Assembly (NCBI GenBank): GCA_949289565.1
Contig: CASEOO010000035.1
Span: 1-62,399, forward strand
Direction of reading: 5' to 3'
Origin: an uncultured Bacteroidales bacterium
Lineage (GTDB): Bacteria > Bacteroidota > Bacteroidia > Bacteroidales > UBA932
DNA length: 62,399 nt
The notes under the pieces are model-generated. The model ran no database searches. It was not told the DNA's origin and saw only the letters and a list, made by a program, of their open reading frames with translations. The stretch's first letter is position 1; the number at the start of each line of letters is the position of its first letter. The position numbers and the translations under genes were made by a program. This document shows positions 17,012 to 25,392 of this stretch, in pieces.

Positions 17012-20000
17012 TTAGAATTTGAATTCAAGACCTCCGGAAATAGACATCATAAGCGGGTATTTTCCTCCGTCTGATGAATCAAGCTCCGGATCCCAGAGTT
17101 TGAAGCTGGAGAATGTCAGGAGGTTCGTGCCCCTGACGAAGATGCGGGCGCTCGAAATGAATGATCTTTCAGCCCATTTCCTCGGAAGCGAATATCCGAT
17201 TTCCAGATTCTTCAGTCTGAGGAAGCTCATGTTCTTGAGCCACCATGTAGATGCTTCCATGTTGTTGCTGTTCGCTCCGTAAGTAAGTCTCGGATAGAAG
17301 ACATCCTGGCTCGGATTCTCCACTGTCCAGCGGTCCTTGTAGTTGCTGAATACATTGTAGTACTGCTGGCTCTGTCCCGGAAGGATATTTGATGAAAGCA
17401 TTCTGTATGTACGGCCAGTTCCCTGAAACAGGACTCCGAAATCGAAATTCTTGTAAGCCATGTTCAGTCCGAAACCATAAACTATCTCAGGATCTTCAGT
17501 GCCTCCGATAGCTGTCTGGTCATAAACATCGATTTTGCCGTCGCCATTGACATCCTTGTATTTGATATCTCCCGGACGCACAGGCCCGAGAGTGTTTTCA
17601 GGCAGATTCGGATTCAGTATTCCTTCCGCTGCATTCACGAAATCTTCCTCAGTGTACAGGCCGAGAGCTTCATAACCGAAAATCTGATTTACAGAATGCC
17701 CTGTACGAGCCCTGTTGGTCCCGATAACTGATTTTGGCTCGTCCATCTCCAGAATTTCATTGTGAGCATATGTGAATGTACCCATGATGCCCAGGAAAAA
17801 GCCGTTTCTGAACTGCTTTCTGAAATTCAGGGACACCTCCGCACCCTGGTTCTTCACTTTTCCGAAGTTCTGCCATGGAGCTTTGATAAGACCTGTTGTC
17901 AGAGGCACGGAAGTACGTTCCATGAAGATGTTGTTTCTCCTCTCGTCAAATACATCGATGGACATGTCGAAGACACCGTCGAAGAACCCGAGCTCGAGTC
18001 CGACATTCGCCTTGTTCACTTTCTCCCAAGTCAGGTCAGGAACACCGAAATCTCCTTCAGCCATACCTGTCAGCCCATGTCCGGCTTCCACGCCCCAGTT
18101 GTACATGTCCAGAGTGTCATAATCGTCTGTAACAGTGGAAAGATAAGCGAAACGGCGTCCGCTGAGGGAAGCGTTACCTGTCTGTCCGTAAGATGCACGT
18201 ATCTTGAAAGTGCTCAGGACTCTCTTGGCGCGAGCCATGAACGGTTCCTCGGAAATCACCCATCCTATAGCGGCTGACGGGAAGAAACCATAGCGCTGGC
18301 CCGGAGCGAAGTTCTCGGAACCATTGTATCCGAAGTTGAACTCAGCCACATATCTGTCGTCAAATGTATATGCGGCCCTGCCGGCTATACCTTGATTCCT
18401 GTAAGGAAGCTTGTCTCCTTTGTCGTAGTTGCTTCTCTGCGCGAGGAGCATTCCTGATACAGCATGTTTTCCTGCAAATGTCCTGTCATAGTTGACTGCC
18501 AGCTCCAGATAGAGCCTCTTGTTTCCATATGCGCCTGAAGCGCTGTGGCCCAGAGTATTGCTTCCGGCAGATGTTCTGGTCAGGCTTAGTGTTCCGTCTT
18601 CATTTCTGGACTGGGCAGGGCTATAGAAGTCAGGAGTGGTAGAACGAGTGACTGTACCTGAAGAATAACGGTCAAAAGAGAATGTACCCTTGATCCTGAG
18701 GCCTTTGGTCAGGAACTTGAGATCCTGCTCCAGGGAGAAGAGTGTCTCTATCTTCGATTCGCTGGTGGTCTTGTACCCCATCTGTGTAGCCATAGCCCAG
18801 ACATTGCTCTCATTTCCAGCTGGTATTTCACCGGATGAATACCGTGTAGGGAAGCTGAACGGAAGCGCCCTGAATGCGCGGCTCCATATCAGGCTGATAT
18901 CCTGTGATGTGGAATTCCTGTCCTGAAGATATCCGCCGATGTTCACACGGAACTTGGTAGTCTTGGTAATGTTTATGTCCACATTTGAACGGACATTGTA
19001 TCTCTGCAGCTTGATGGAAGGGTCCCATTCACGGCTTGGGTCGCGAGTGAGGATACCCTGCTCATTGTAGAATGCGGCCACGAGAGAATAAGTCAAGACA
19101 TTGTTACCGCCAGACACCTCTGCAGTCACACGCTGGTTCGACGCCCAGTCTTTAGATATGGCGTCAATCCAGTTCACATCAGGATATAGGTCAGGGTCAT
19201 ATCCAGCCCTGGTCTTGGCTATCCTGTCTGTATACAAAGGGCTTTCGCCAGACTCCACGAGGATATCATCCATCAGCTGCATATAGTCTGCCGCCCCGAT
19301 GTAGTCCGGAAGCTGGACAGGAGTGGTGCCGGCGAATTCAGCCTTGATAGTCACTCTCGGCTTGCCGATTTCACCCCTCTTGGTGTTGATGAGGATGACT
19401 CCGTTCGCTCCGCGCACACCATAAACGGCACTTGCGGCGGCATCCTTAAGGACAGAGAAGGACTCGATTTCCTCAGGGTCGATGTTGTTTATGTCTCGCT
19501 CTATACCGTCGACCAGCACGAGAGGGTCTCCTCCGGCGCTCTGGAAGGTAGAAATACCGCGAATCCAGAAAGTGGAGTTGTCATAGCCAGGCTCTCCGGA
19601 ACGCTGCACAGCCAGCACACCTGCCACCGTACCTGCGAGGTTGTTGCTCAGGGAACGTGTAGTTCCGACCTTCAGTTTCTCAGGCTCTATAGCCGCGATG
19701 GATGCGACCACAGACTCTTTCTTCTGCTGGCCATATGCCACGACCACAGCATCCTGGAGCTGTCCGATATCCTCGGCGAGGACCACATTCACCACTCGCC
19801 TGTTTCCGACCTGGACCTCCTGCGAAACAAAGCCGATATAGCTGATTTCCAGAATCGCCCAGCGGTCAGGCACTGTGAGCGAATAATTACCGTCGATGTC
19901 TGCTATGGCATGGACATCGTTGTTCCCTTTCAGAATGATTGTAGCTCCTGGAAGAGGTTCACCGTTCTCGTCGGAAACATTTCCGATGACATTTATGGCA

Positions 20001-20128
20001 TCTCCCGAGTCAGGCTCCTGCTGTCGAGATGCAGAACTTGCATAAGCAGAAAAGGAGAGCACAGCCATGAAAGCAAGCATAGCCGCGGCCTTTCTGCCAA
20101 ACAAGCTTGAAATAGGGTTACATAACAT
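17012..20128 (-). CDS. susC: SusC/RagA-family TonB-dependent outer-membrane transporter (region A)
   Basis: 1038 residues. Signal peptide, then a carboxypeptidase-regulatory-like domain (ISDENGEPLPGATI-type, about 48-125), a plug domain (GTTRSLSNNLAGTVAGVLAV, then DGIERDINNIDPEEIES and the RGANGVILINTKRG signature) and a 22-strand-type barrel ending GGKYPLMMSISGGLEFKF with terminal Phe. It imports oligosaccharides using TonB energy. First gene of the region A operon; its 300-base upstream region has a strong promoter and two palindromes. No STN domain, so no anti-sigma signalling is expected. Confidence 0.95.
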   Translation of the reverse strand: MLCNPISSLFGRKAAAMLAFMAVLSFSAYASSASRQQEPDSGDAINVIGNVSDENGEPLPGATIILKGNNDVHAIADIDGNYSLTVPDRWAILEISYIGFVSQEVQVGNRRVVNVVLAEDIGQLQDAVVVAYGQQKKESVVASIAAIEPEKLKVGTTRSLSNNLAGTVAGVLAVQRSGEPGYDNSTFWIRGISTFQSAGGDPLVLVDGIERDINNIDPEEIESFSVLKDAAASAVYGVRGANGVILINTKRGEIGKPRVTIKAEFAGTTPVQLPDYIGAADYMQLMDDILVESGESPLYTDRIAKTRAGYDPDLYPDVNWIDAISKDWASNQRVTAEVSGGNNVLTYSLVAAFYNEQGILTRDPSREWDPSIKLQRYNVRSNVDINITKTTKFRVNIGGYLQDRNSTSQDISLIWSRAFRALPFSFPTRYSSGEIPAGNESNVWAMATQMGYKTTSESKIETLFSLEQDLKFLTKGLRIKGTFSFDRYSSGTVTRSTTPDFYSPAQSRNEDGTLSLTRTSAGSNTLGHSASGAYGNKRLYLELAVNYDRTFAGKHAVSGMLLAQRSNYDKGDKLPYRNQGIAGRAAYTFDDRYVAEFNFGYNGSENFAPGQRYGFFPSAAIGWVISEEPFMARAKRVLSTFKIRASYGQTGNASLSGRRFAYLSTVTDDYDTLDMYNWGVEAGHGLTGMAEGDFGVPDLTWEKVNKANVGLELGFFDGVFDMSIDVFDERRNNIFMERTSVPLTTGLIKAPWQNFGKVKNQGAEVSLNFRKQFRNGFFLGIMGTFTYAHNEILEMDEPKSVIGTNRARTGHSVNQIFGYEALGLYTEEDFVNAAEGILNPNLPENTLGPVRPGDIKYKDVNGDGKIDVYDQTAIGGTEDPEIVYGFGLNMAYKNFDFGVLFQGTGRTYRMLSSNILPGQSQQYYNVFSNYKDRWTVENPSQDVFYPRLTYGANSNNMEASTWWLKNMSFLRLKNLEIGYSLPRKWAERSFISSARIFVRGTNLLTFSSFKLWDPELDSSDGGKYPLMMSISGGLEFKF

Positions 20129-20196
20129 AATAGTTGGTGATTGGAGTTTATTAAATTAGTGTCAACAATATAAATTTATCTCACATGGTCATAAAT

Positions 20197-20214
20197 AATG
20201 TGTCTGCACACATT
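20197..20214. promoter_or_regulatory. Palindrome in the susC leader
   Basis: AATGTGTCTGCACACATT is a perfect inverted repeat with 7-base arms and a 4-base centre. It lies 69-86 bases before the susC start. A TAATTTTG -7-like box (20226-20233, minus strand) lies just upstream but lacks a -33 element at the right distance. Same core as the palindromes at 20322-20337 and 2388-2401. Confidence 0.6.
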
Positions 20215-20321
20215 CTAAATTACCACAAAATTAAAGCATATGCCGAGCAATAATTTTGGCCAAAATATCTATTAATAAATAATTTAGCCACTACGCCCAG
20301 TATTATAAACCGCCCTAAGAA

Positions 20322-20366
20322 TGTGTGTACGCACACAAATGTAGACGTTTTTTTCTTATTAGCAAA
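20322..20366 (-). promoter_or_regulatory. susC promoter with palindromic operator at the start site
   Basis: On the minus strand TTTG (20366-20363), 19 bases, then TACATTTG (20343-20336) is a full match to the Bacteroidetes promoter consensus. The perfect palindrome TGTGTGTACGCACACA (20322-20337) overlaps the end of the -7 box and the expected start of transcription. The resulting leader is about 200 bases and contains the second palindrome at 20197-20214. The rest of the gap 20129-20435 is AT-rich with no ORF seen. Confidence 0.65.
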
Positions 20367-20435
20367 ATTTTATAGGGTTTTATTGGGTGGTTTTATCGGG
20401 TGAAACCTCCTGGCTGAATTCAGAAAATCGTCAGA

Positions 20436-20936
20436 TTATTGCCATCCGGCAATGTCAGAGGCCAGATCCTGATACGAAGCCACAGGGCTGTCGTCATATA
20501 CATGGCGGATGATCAGGTCAGAAGACGAAACATAGACCCGCGGAACGCCTTCTGAGGCAAAAAGACTGTACACTGCGCGGTCTTCCTGTGCAGAATAAGG
20601 CACCGAAAGCCCGTTTTCAGCCCAATACCCGGCAATATCATCCTCTCCTTCTTCGCGGCTTATGCACACGACTGCCGTTCCGGGGCTGAATTCATCATAT
20701 ATCCGCTGGATGACCGGCAGCTCTTCCCGGCAGTCTGGGCATCCGGTATGAAAGAAAACCACAACAGACACCTTCCCTGCAAGGTCCTCTGTGCACAGCG
20801 AAGTGCCGTCGTCCATGACCACAGAGAACTCAGGCAGCCTGTCCCCGACGCCCAGATCAGCCCCTTCCGGAATTCTGTCCCGGATGCAGGCTGATGCCGC
20901 CAGCAATATCACTGATATGACTGCTATTTGTTTCAT
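20436..20936 (-). CDS. TlpA/thioredoxin-like lipoprotein
   Basis: 166 residues from the ATG at 20936. Lipobox AASAC; AhpC/TSA-like fold opening GDRLPEFSVVMDDG, then FFHTGCPDCREELPV with the redox pair Cys66-x-x-Cys69, and GVPRVYVSS containing the expected cis-proline. It is a periplasmic membrane-anchored thiol-disulfide protein. It lies 96 bases after the ROK kinase as the last gene of the minus-strand glycosaminoglycan operon. A redox protein is not required for glycan breakdown; it may help fold exported enzymes or maintain sulfatases. Role here inferred only. Confidence 0.8.
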   Translation of the reverse strand: MKQIAVISVILLAASACIRDRIPEGADLGVGDRLPEFSVVMDDGTSLCTEDLAGKVSVVVFFHTGCPDCREELPVIQRIYDEFSPGTAVVCISREEGEDDIAGYWAENGLSVPYSAQEDRAVYSLFASEGVPRVYVSSSDLIIRHVYDDSPVASYQDLASDIAGWQ

Positions 20937-21032
20937 AAGCAAGTATCTTCATCCATGTTCCCTGGAGAACGAGGATGAAGATACAATAAATTTTGCTGGC
21001 ATTCAAGTATTTCTAAGATGCCATCCGCCAGT

Positions 21033-21992
21033 TTATTCCCCGGCCTGGCCGAAAACAAGCGAAGCCGCGCCCAGGCACCCTGCCCTGTTTCCGAGCTCAG
21101 CCGCCACGATCTCCGTATTCGCGGCACAGTCCCGCATCGCATATTTCATGGCGGCTTCACGCACTTTCGAGATGTAGAACTCTCCAGCCTGAGAAATACC
21201 TCCGCCGACAACCACTTTCTGCGGGCTGAAAATATTTATGAACCCCGCAATGCCATGGCCGAGAAAATCACAATGCTCGTCCAGACTCTCCACTGCCACA
21301 GAATCTCCCTGTTTATAAAGGGCCACTATATATTTCCCGTCCACATTCCGCCCGTCGAAATCAGGAAAACGGCCGCGCATCCTGTCACAGAACCTGCGCA
21401 CCAGGGCCGAAGCAGATGCATAATGCTCCAGACAGCCCACAGAACCGCAGGCGCACTTCTCGCCGTCAGCTATCAGGGGCACATGGCCGAGTTCTGTACC
21501 CCTGCCGGCATAGCCTGCAAACAGCTTTCCTCCGATGACCACGGCGCCGCCTATTCCTGTGCCCACAGTGATGAATACGACATCCGACGCTCCTCGTCCA
21601 GCCCCGAATACGGTCTCTCCCAGCCCCATGAGGTTCGCGTCGTTCCCCATGCGCACAGGAAGCCCTGAAATCTCCTCAAGCCGGTCTGCCAGGGCAATGT
21701 TCTCCCAGCCCGCAATATTTTCCGCGCCTCCGACCACTGTCCGGCCTGTATCGTCGACAATGCCAGGAGTGCCGATGCCTGCCCCTTTCAGGGCAATGCC
21801 GTTGACAGCGGCCACTTTCTTCACCTGCGAGACAGCTTCAGAAAGCTGGCCGATGACAGCCTCCGCCGATATATCCGCCATTGACGGCAGAATGCCGTCA
21901 AAATGAAACACGCCCTTGCTGTCGATAAGGGCGTATTTCACATTCGTGCCTCCCAGGTCAATGCCTATGGCGTAATCCAGATTCTCCATCAT
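21033..21992 (-). CDS. ROK-family sugar kinase (probable glucosamine or N-acetylglucosamine kinase)
   Basis: 319 residues from the ATG at 21992. The phosphate-binding motif IDLGGTNVK is at residues 11-19. Central GTGIGGAVV and the ROK zinc signature, CACGSVGCLEHYAS, are present, as is LGHVPL before the cysteines. No DNA-binding domain, so it is a kinase rather than an NagC-type repressor. Its start codon overlaps the stop of the DUF3604 gene (TGATG), which indicates translational coupling. In the heparan-sulfate locus of Bacteroides thetaiotaomicron a ROK kinase phosphorylates the released hexosamine; the same job is likely here. Cytoplasmic. Confidence 0.9.
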   Translation of the reverse strand: MMENLDYAIGIDLGGTNVKYALIDSKGVFHFDGILPSMADISAEAVIGQLSEAVSQVKKVAAVNGIALKGAGIGTPGIVDDTGRTVVGGAENIAGWENIALADRLEEISGLPVRMGNDANLMGLGETVFGAGRGASDVVFITVGTGIGGAVVIGGKLFAGYAGRGTELGHVPLIADGEKCACGSVGCLEHYASASALVRRFCDRMRGRFPDFDGRNVDGKYIVALYKQGDSVAVESLDEHCDFLGHGIAGFINIFSPQKVVVGGGISQAGEFYISKVREAAMKYAMRDCAANTEIVAAELGNRAGCLGAASLVFGQAGE

Positions 21993-23623
21993 CAAGCTCT
22001 TTCGACCCAGATTGGAGAGCTGAACGCCCACTGCTGATCGCGTTGGCGCACCCTGACATAGTAATAGTCAGTATCCTTTTCCGGCTCTCTGTCTTCCATA
22101 TAATGCTCGATGGTGTAGCAGCTCTCCGGCATGGCGCGGTTGAAAAGTATGGCTTCGCTGAGCCAGCCCACCATGAAATGAGTGCGCGAGCCTTCGAGGA
22201 GTTCTGCGATGGCATGGCTGAACTGCCTGCCGTTGAAATTGGCCGTCAGGACACAATCCTTCGGCACTTCCAGTTCCAGAATCACAGCCTGCGTGGCAGG
22301 AGTGAGCGTGTTCGGATTCTTGGTGGAGAACATCTTCAGCTCTACATCATGGTCAGAAACGCCCAGAATCCTGTTCACCCTGGTATGGAATTCTTTTTCG
22401 CCTGGCTGAGGAGAAGTGAAAGCCGCCCCGCGGAAACATGGGGTCACGCTGACGATGCGCCCCTTGTCGATGGCGAGCTTGCCGTTCCATTCCACATACT
22501 GCTCCTCGCGGTTCCATCCGAACTCCACCTTCACCTTGCAGCGCACCATGTCCCCGTCAGGAATCACAGGAGTGTACGGCCCGTTCATCCTGGCGAGAAG
22601 CTTGCCGTTCTTGATCAGGTCTACATAGTCGATGCAGCTGTCTCCGGTCACATTCACATAAATGCGGCGGCGGACACCTTTCACGACATCGCCCATGAGA
22701 GCGTCATTGATACGGAAGTCTATGTTGATCTTGTCTCCTGTGACGCAGCACACATGGCGCGTACGCAGGGCTTCCCAGATGGCGTCACGAGTCAGCGACG
22801 GGGCGAGCACACCCACACGGCCGTCTCCGTAGCTTCCAGGGTAGCCTGAATGCTGGTCAGTAGAGCCTATGAGGCCGAATTTGCGGCCAAGGCTCAGTCC
22901 GTACTGTATGGTGCCTTCCCATTCCCGAGGCCCCATGTCATGCAGATATGGATAGTCGCCCTGGTCGCTCTCCGCAAGGCCATGGCGGGAATACATCTCG
23001 ACGAACGGGGTCTGGTCACCTTCCGTGAAATATTTCCAGTTGTATCCTCTGTATCCTGTCTGGTAGCCCATGTGATGCGGGGTGATGAACACTTTATGCC
23101 CTCTGGCCTTTTCTTTCCAGTCTTCTATGGACGTACATTCCACCAGAGGCGCATCGAGGTCATAGTTCAGGGCCACGTGGTCGCCATGCTCCAGGCTGTG
23201 CGCCTCGTAGCCGATGAATGTCAGGAACTTTCCTTCATCGTTGTATTCGTTCGTCATCCTGACATATTTCTCGTAATTTCCTGCACGCAGCCTTTTGAAT
23301 GCATCGGTGTGATAACCGATCACCCATTCGAGGCGCGGGTCGTTTTTCAGCGTGTCTATGTCAGGCCACATGGCGTGCGGAGTGACGCTGACGAAGTCGA
23401 GCTGCTCTTTCGCCGCCTCGAAAGCATCGCGCATGTCTCCATGGCCGTATGTGATATTGCAGTGGTTGTGCAAGTCTCCCCAGTACAGTTTCAGCCCTGT
23501 CGGAGACGGCATGATCTTTCTTGCTTCTTTCGAGCCGTTCACGCATGCTTTGAGAAGGCTTCCGGAAGCCGCCAGCCCCACGAGGGACCAGCCTGAAGTT
23601 TTCAGAAATTTACGTCTGTCCAT
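21992..23623 (-). CDS. DUF3604/PHP-like metallohydrolase with twin-arginine-type signal
   Basis: 543 residues from the ATG at 23623 (MDRRKFLKTSGWSLVGLAAS). The RRKFLK start is a Tat-type signal and a cysteine at about 27 could be lipidated. PHP-like metal ligands are seen in LYWGDLHNHC (Asp50, His52, His54), YGHGD, TPHAMWPD, and GSTDQHSGYPG. The DUF3604 family has no firmly known reaction that I can cite; these motifs indicate a divalent-metal hydrolase, possibly acting on phosphate, sulfate or another ester. It sits between the sulfatase and the ROK kinase, so a step on released amino sugars is possible. Confidence 0.75.
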   Translation of the reverse strand: MDRRKFLKTSGWSLVGLAASGSLLKACVNGSKEARKIMPSPTGLKLYWGDLHNHCNITYGHGDMRDAFEAAKEQLDFVSVTPHAMWPDIDTLKNDPRLEWVIGYHTDAFKRLRAGNYEKYVRMTNEYNDEGKFLTFIGYEAHSLEHGDHVALNYDLDAPLVECTSIEDWKEKARGHKVFITPHHMGYQTGYRGYNWKYFTEGDQTPFVEMYSRHGLAESDQGDYPYLHDMGPREWEGTIQYGLSLGRKFGLIGSTDQHSGYPGSYGDGRVGVLAPSLTRDAIWEALRTRHVCCVTGDKINIDFRINDALMGDVVKGVRRRIYVNVTGDSCIDYVDLIKNGKLLARMNGPYTPVIPDGDMVRCKVKVEFGWNREEQYVEWNGKLAIDKGRIVSVTPCFRGAAFTSPQPGEKEFHTRVNRILGVSDHDVELKMFSTKNPNTLTPATQAVILELEVPKDCVLTANFNGRQFSHAIAELLEGSRTHFMVGWLSEAILFNRAMPESCYTIEHYMEDREPEKDTDYYYVRVRQRDQQWAFSSPIWVERA

Positions 23624-23719
23624 ATTGGTTGTCTTGGTTTTTAATACATTTACGTTACATGCAGGCTGATTGCAAATACGCTTGAACACAGCGGGTTGCT
23701 TGACTGTTCCTGCCGGTCG

Positions 23720-25360
23720 TTATTCGCGCTGGATTGAGCCGGGCTGCAAGCCGGAACGGCCCTGATAGCGCCGGTCTCCCTTGAACAAGACCTTTTCCTT
23801 CTCGTCCGGGTCCGTGTCGCCATACTGCCGCTGAACCTCCTCGAGCAGCTGATGCATCTCAGCCCGCACCTGCGCATAGGCAGGATCATCATAGACATTC
23901 TTCATCTCATGCGGGTCCTTTGCCTCGTCATACAGCTCCCACTCATCTATGTCATTGTAGAAGTGTATGAGCTTGTAGTCAGCTGTCCTGATGCCATAGT
24001 GCCGCTTCACTGAATGTTCTGCAGGATACTCATAATAGTGATAATATGCGGCCTTCCTCCAGCCATCAGGCACAGCCCCGGCATTCTCCAGCACAGGCTT
24101 CAGGGACACGCCCTGGATGTCATCCGGAATCTCCACTCCCGCGAAATCCAGGAAAGTAGGCGCGAAATCCACATTCATGCAGACAGCGTCAGACACCGAG
24201 CCAGCCTGCACAGCTTCCGGATACCGTATGAGCAGCGGCATCCTCTGGCATTCCTCATACATGAAACGCTTGTCGAACCACCCGTGTTCGCCGAGGAAGA
24301 AACCCTGATCGGAAGTATATACTATAATAGTATTGTCCAGCTCGCCTGTTTTTTCCAGATGGCCGAGAAGCCGGCCAATGCTCTCGTCTACCGACATGGC
24401 TGTGGCCAGATAATCCCTCATATACTGCTGATATTTCCACCTCACCAGATCGTCGCCCTTGAGCTTCCCGCTCCTGTATTCCGCTATGCGCCCTGCATAT
24501 ACCGAATCCCATTTCTCCTGCACTTCGGCAGGCATCCTGCTATAGACCTTGTACAGCCTGTTCGCAGTGTCGGCCAGCATCTCTTCTCGTGTCAGGAGCT
24601 TCAGGTCCCAGTCTTCCGTGAAAGTGTTTTCGAGATTCATGTCCTGCTCGCGCGCTGCACGGCCTCTCCCGGAATAATCATCCAGCAAGTTCTCAGGCTC
24701 TGGAAAGACAGTGCCGTTGAACATCCCGAGATGACGTGGCGCAGGCATCCAGTTCCTGTGCGGAGCCTTGTGATGAAACATCATGAAAAAAGGCTTCGAC
24801 CGGTCTCTGTGATCGATGAAATCGAGGGCCTTGTCAGTGATGATATCAGTCACATACCCTTTCTCTGTGACATGGCGGCCGTTTTCGTTGAAATCAGGGT
24901 CGTAATAGTCTCCCTGCTCCTCCTGGCCTGTAAGAATGCTCCAGTAATCAAATCCCTGAGGTTCTGAAATCAGATGCCATTTCCCCACCACAGCAGTCTG
25001 ATACCCTGCCTCCTGCAGAAGTTTCGGGAGGGTCTGCTGGCTTCCGTCGAAAGTGCAGGCATTGTCAGTGAAACCGTTCACATGGCTGAATTTCCCTGTC
25101 AGGATACAGGCTCTGGACGGGCCTGACAATGCATTCACAGCATAGCAGTTGTCAAACCTCATCCCCTCCTGCGCCAGGCGGTCCATGTTCGGAGTCTGGA
25201 CGAGATTCCCACCGTAACAAGACATGGCTTGCGTCGTATGGTCATCCGTCATGATGAATATTATGTTCGGACGCTGCGGCTTCTGCTGTCCGCATCCAGC
25301 TATGCCCAGCAAGGCGGCCGCCCCGGCCGCCGCCGCGCCAATATTGTTCAGATTTTTCAT
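23720..25360 (-). CDS. S1-family sulfatase, probable GlcNAc/glucosamine-6-O-sulfatase type
   Basis: 546 residues from the ATG at 25360; lipobox GIAGC. Metal aspartates in MTDDH (39-40). The active-site signature is SGPSRACILTGK, with Ser79 as the residue to be turned into formylglycine (serine-type, needing an anSME maturase not seen here). KWHL, FMMFHHKAPHRNW and TSDQGFFLGEHGWFDKRFMY complete the S1 pattern. Overall it resembles the S1_11 N-acetylglucosamine-6-sulfatases of heparan-sulfate loci; subfamily is from memory of the fold pattern, not a search. It follows the PL12 lyase gene by 32 bases. Confidence 0.85.
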   Translation of the reverse strand: MKNLNNIGAAAAGAAALLGIAGCGQQKPQRPNIIFIMTDDHTTQAMSCYGGNLVQTPNMDRLAQEGMRFDNCYAVNALSGPSRACILTGKFSHVNGFTDNACTFDGSQQTLPKLLQEAGYQTAVVGKWHLISEPQGFDYWSILTGQEEQGDYYDPDFNENGRHVTEKGYVTDIITDKALDFIDHRDRSKPFFMMFHHKAPHRNWMPAPRHLGMFNGTVFPEPENLLDDYSGRGRAAREQDMNLENTFTEDWDLKLLTREEMLADTANRLYKVYSRMPAEVQEKWDSVYAGRIAEYRSGKLKGDDLVRWKYQQYMRDYLATAMSVDESIGRLLGHLEKTGELDNTIIVYTSDQGFFLGEHGWFDKRFMYEECQRMPLLIRYPEAVQAGSVSDAVCMNVDFAPTFLDFAGVEIPDDIQGVSLKPVLENAGAVPDGWRKAAYYHYYEYPAEHSVKRHYGIRTADYKLIHFYNDIDEWELYDEAKDPHEMKNVYDDPAYAQVRAEMHQLLEEVQRQYGDTDPDEKEKVLFKGDRRYQGRSGLQPGSIQRE

Positions 25361-25392
25361 TTCCGCATCATTTCTTCTCTCTCGTGACAGCG

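Noticed and set aside
24014..24967. Plus-strand open frame of 317 codons inside the sulfatase gene
   Set aside because: Antisense to the conserved S1 sulfatase core; translation is unlike any protein family.
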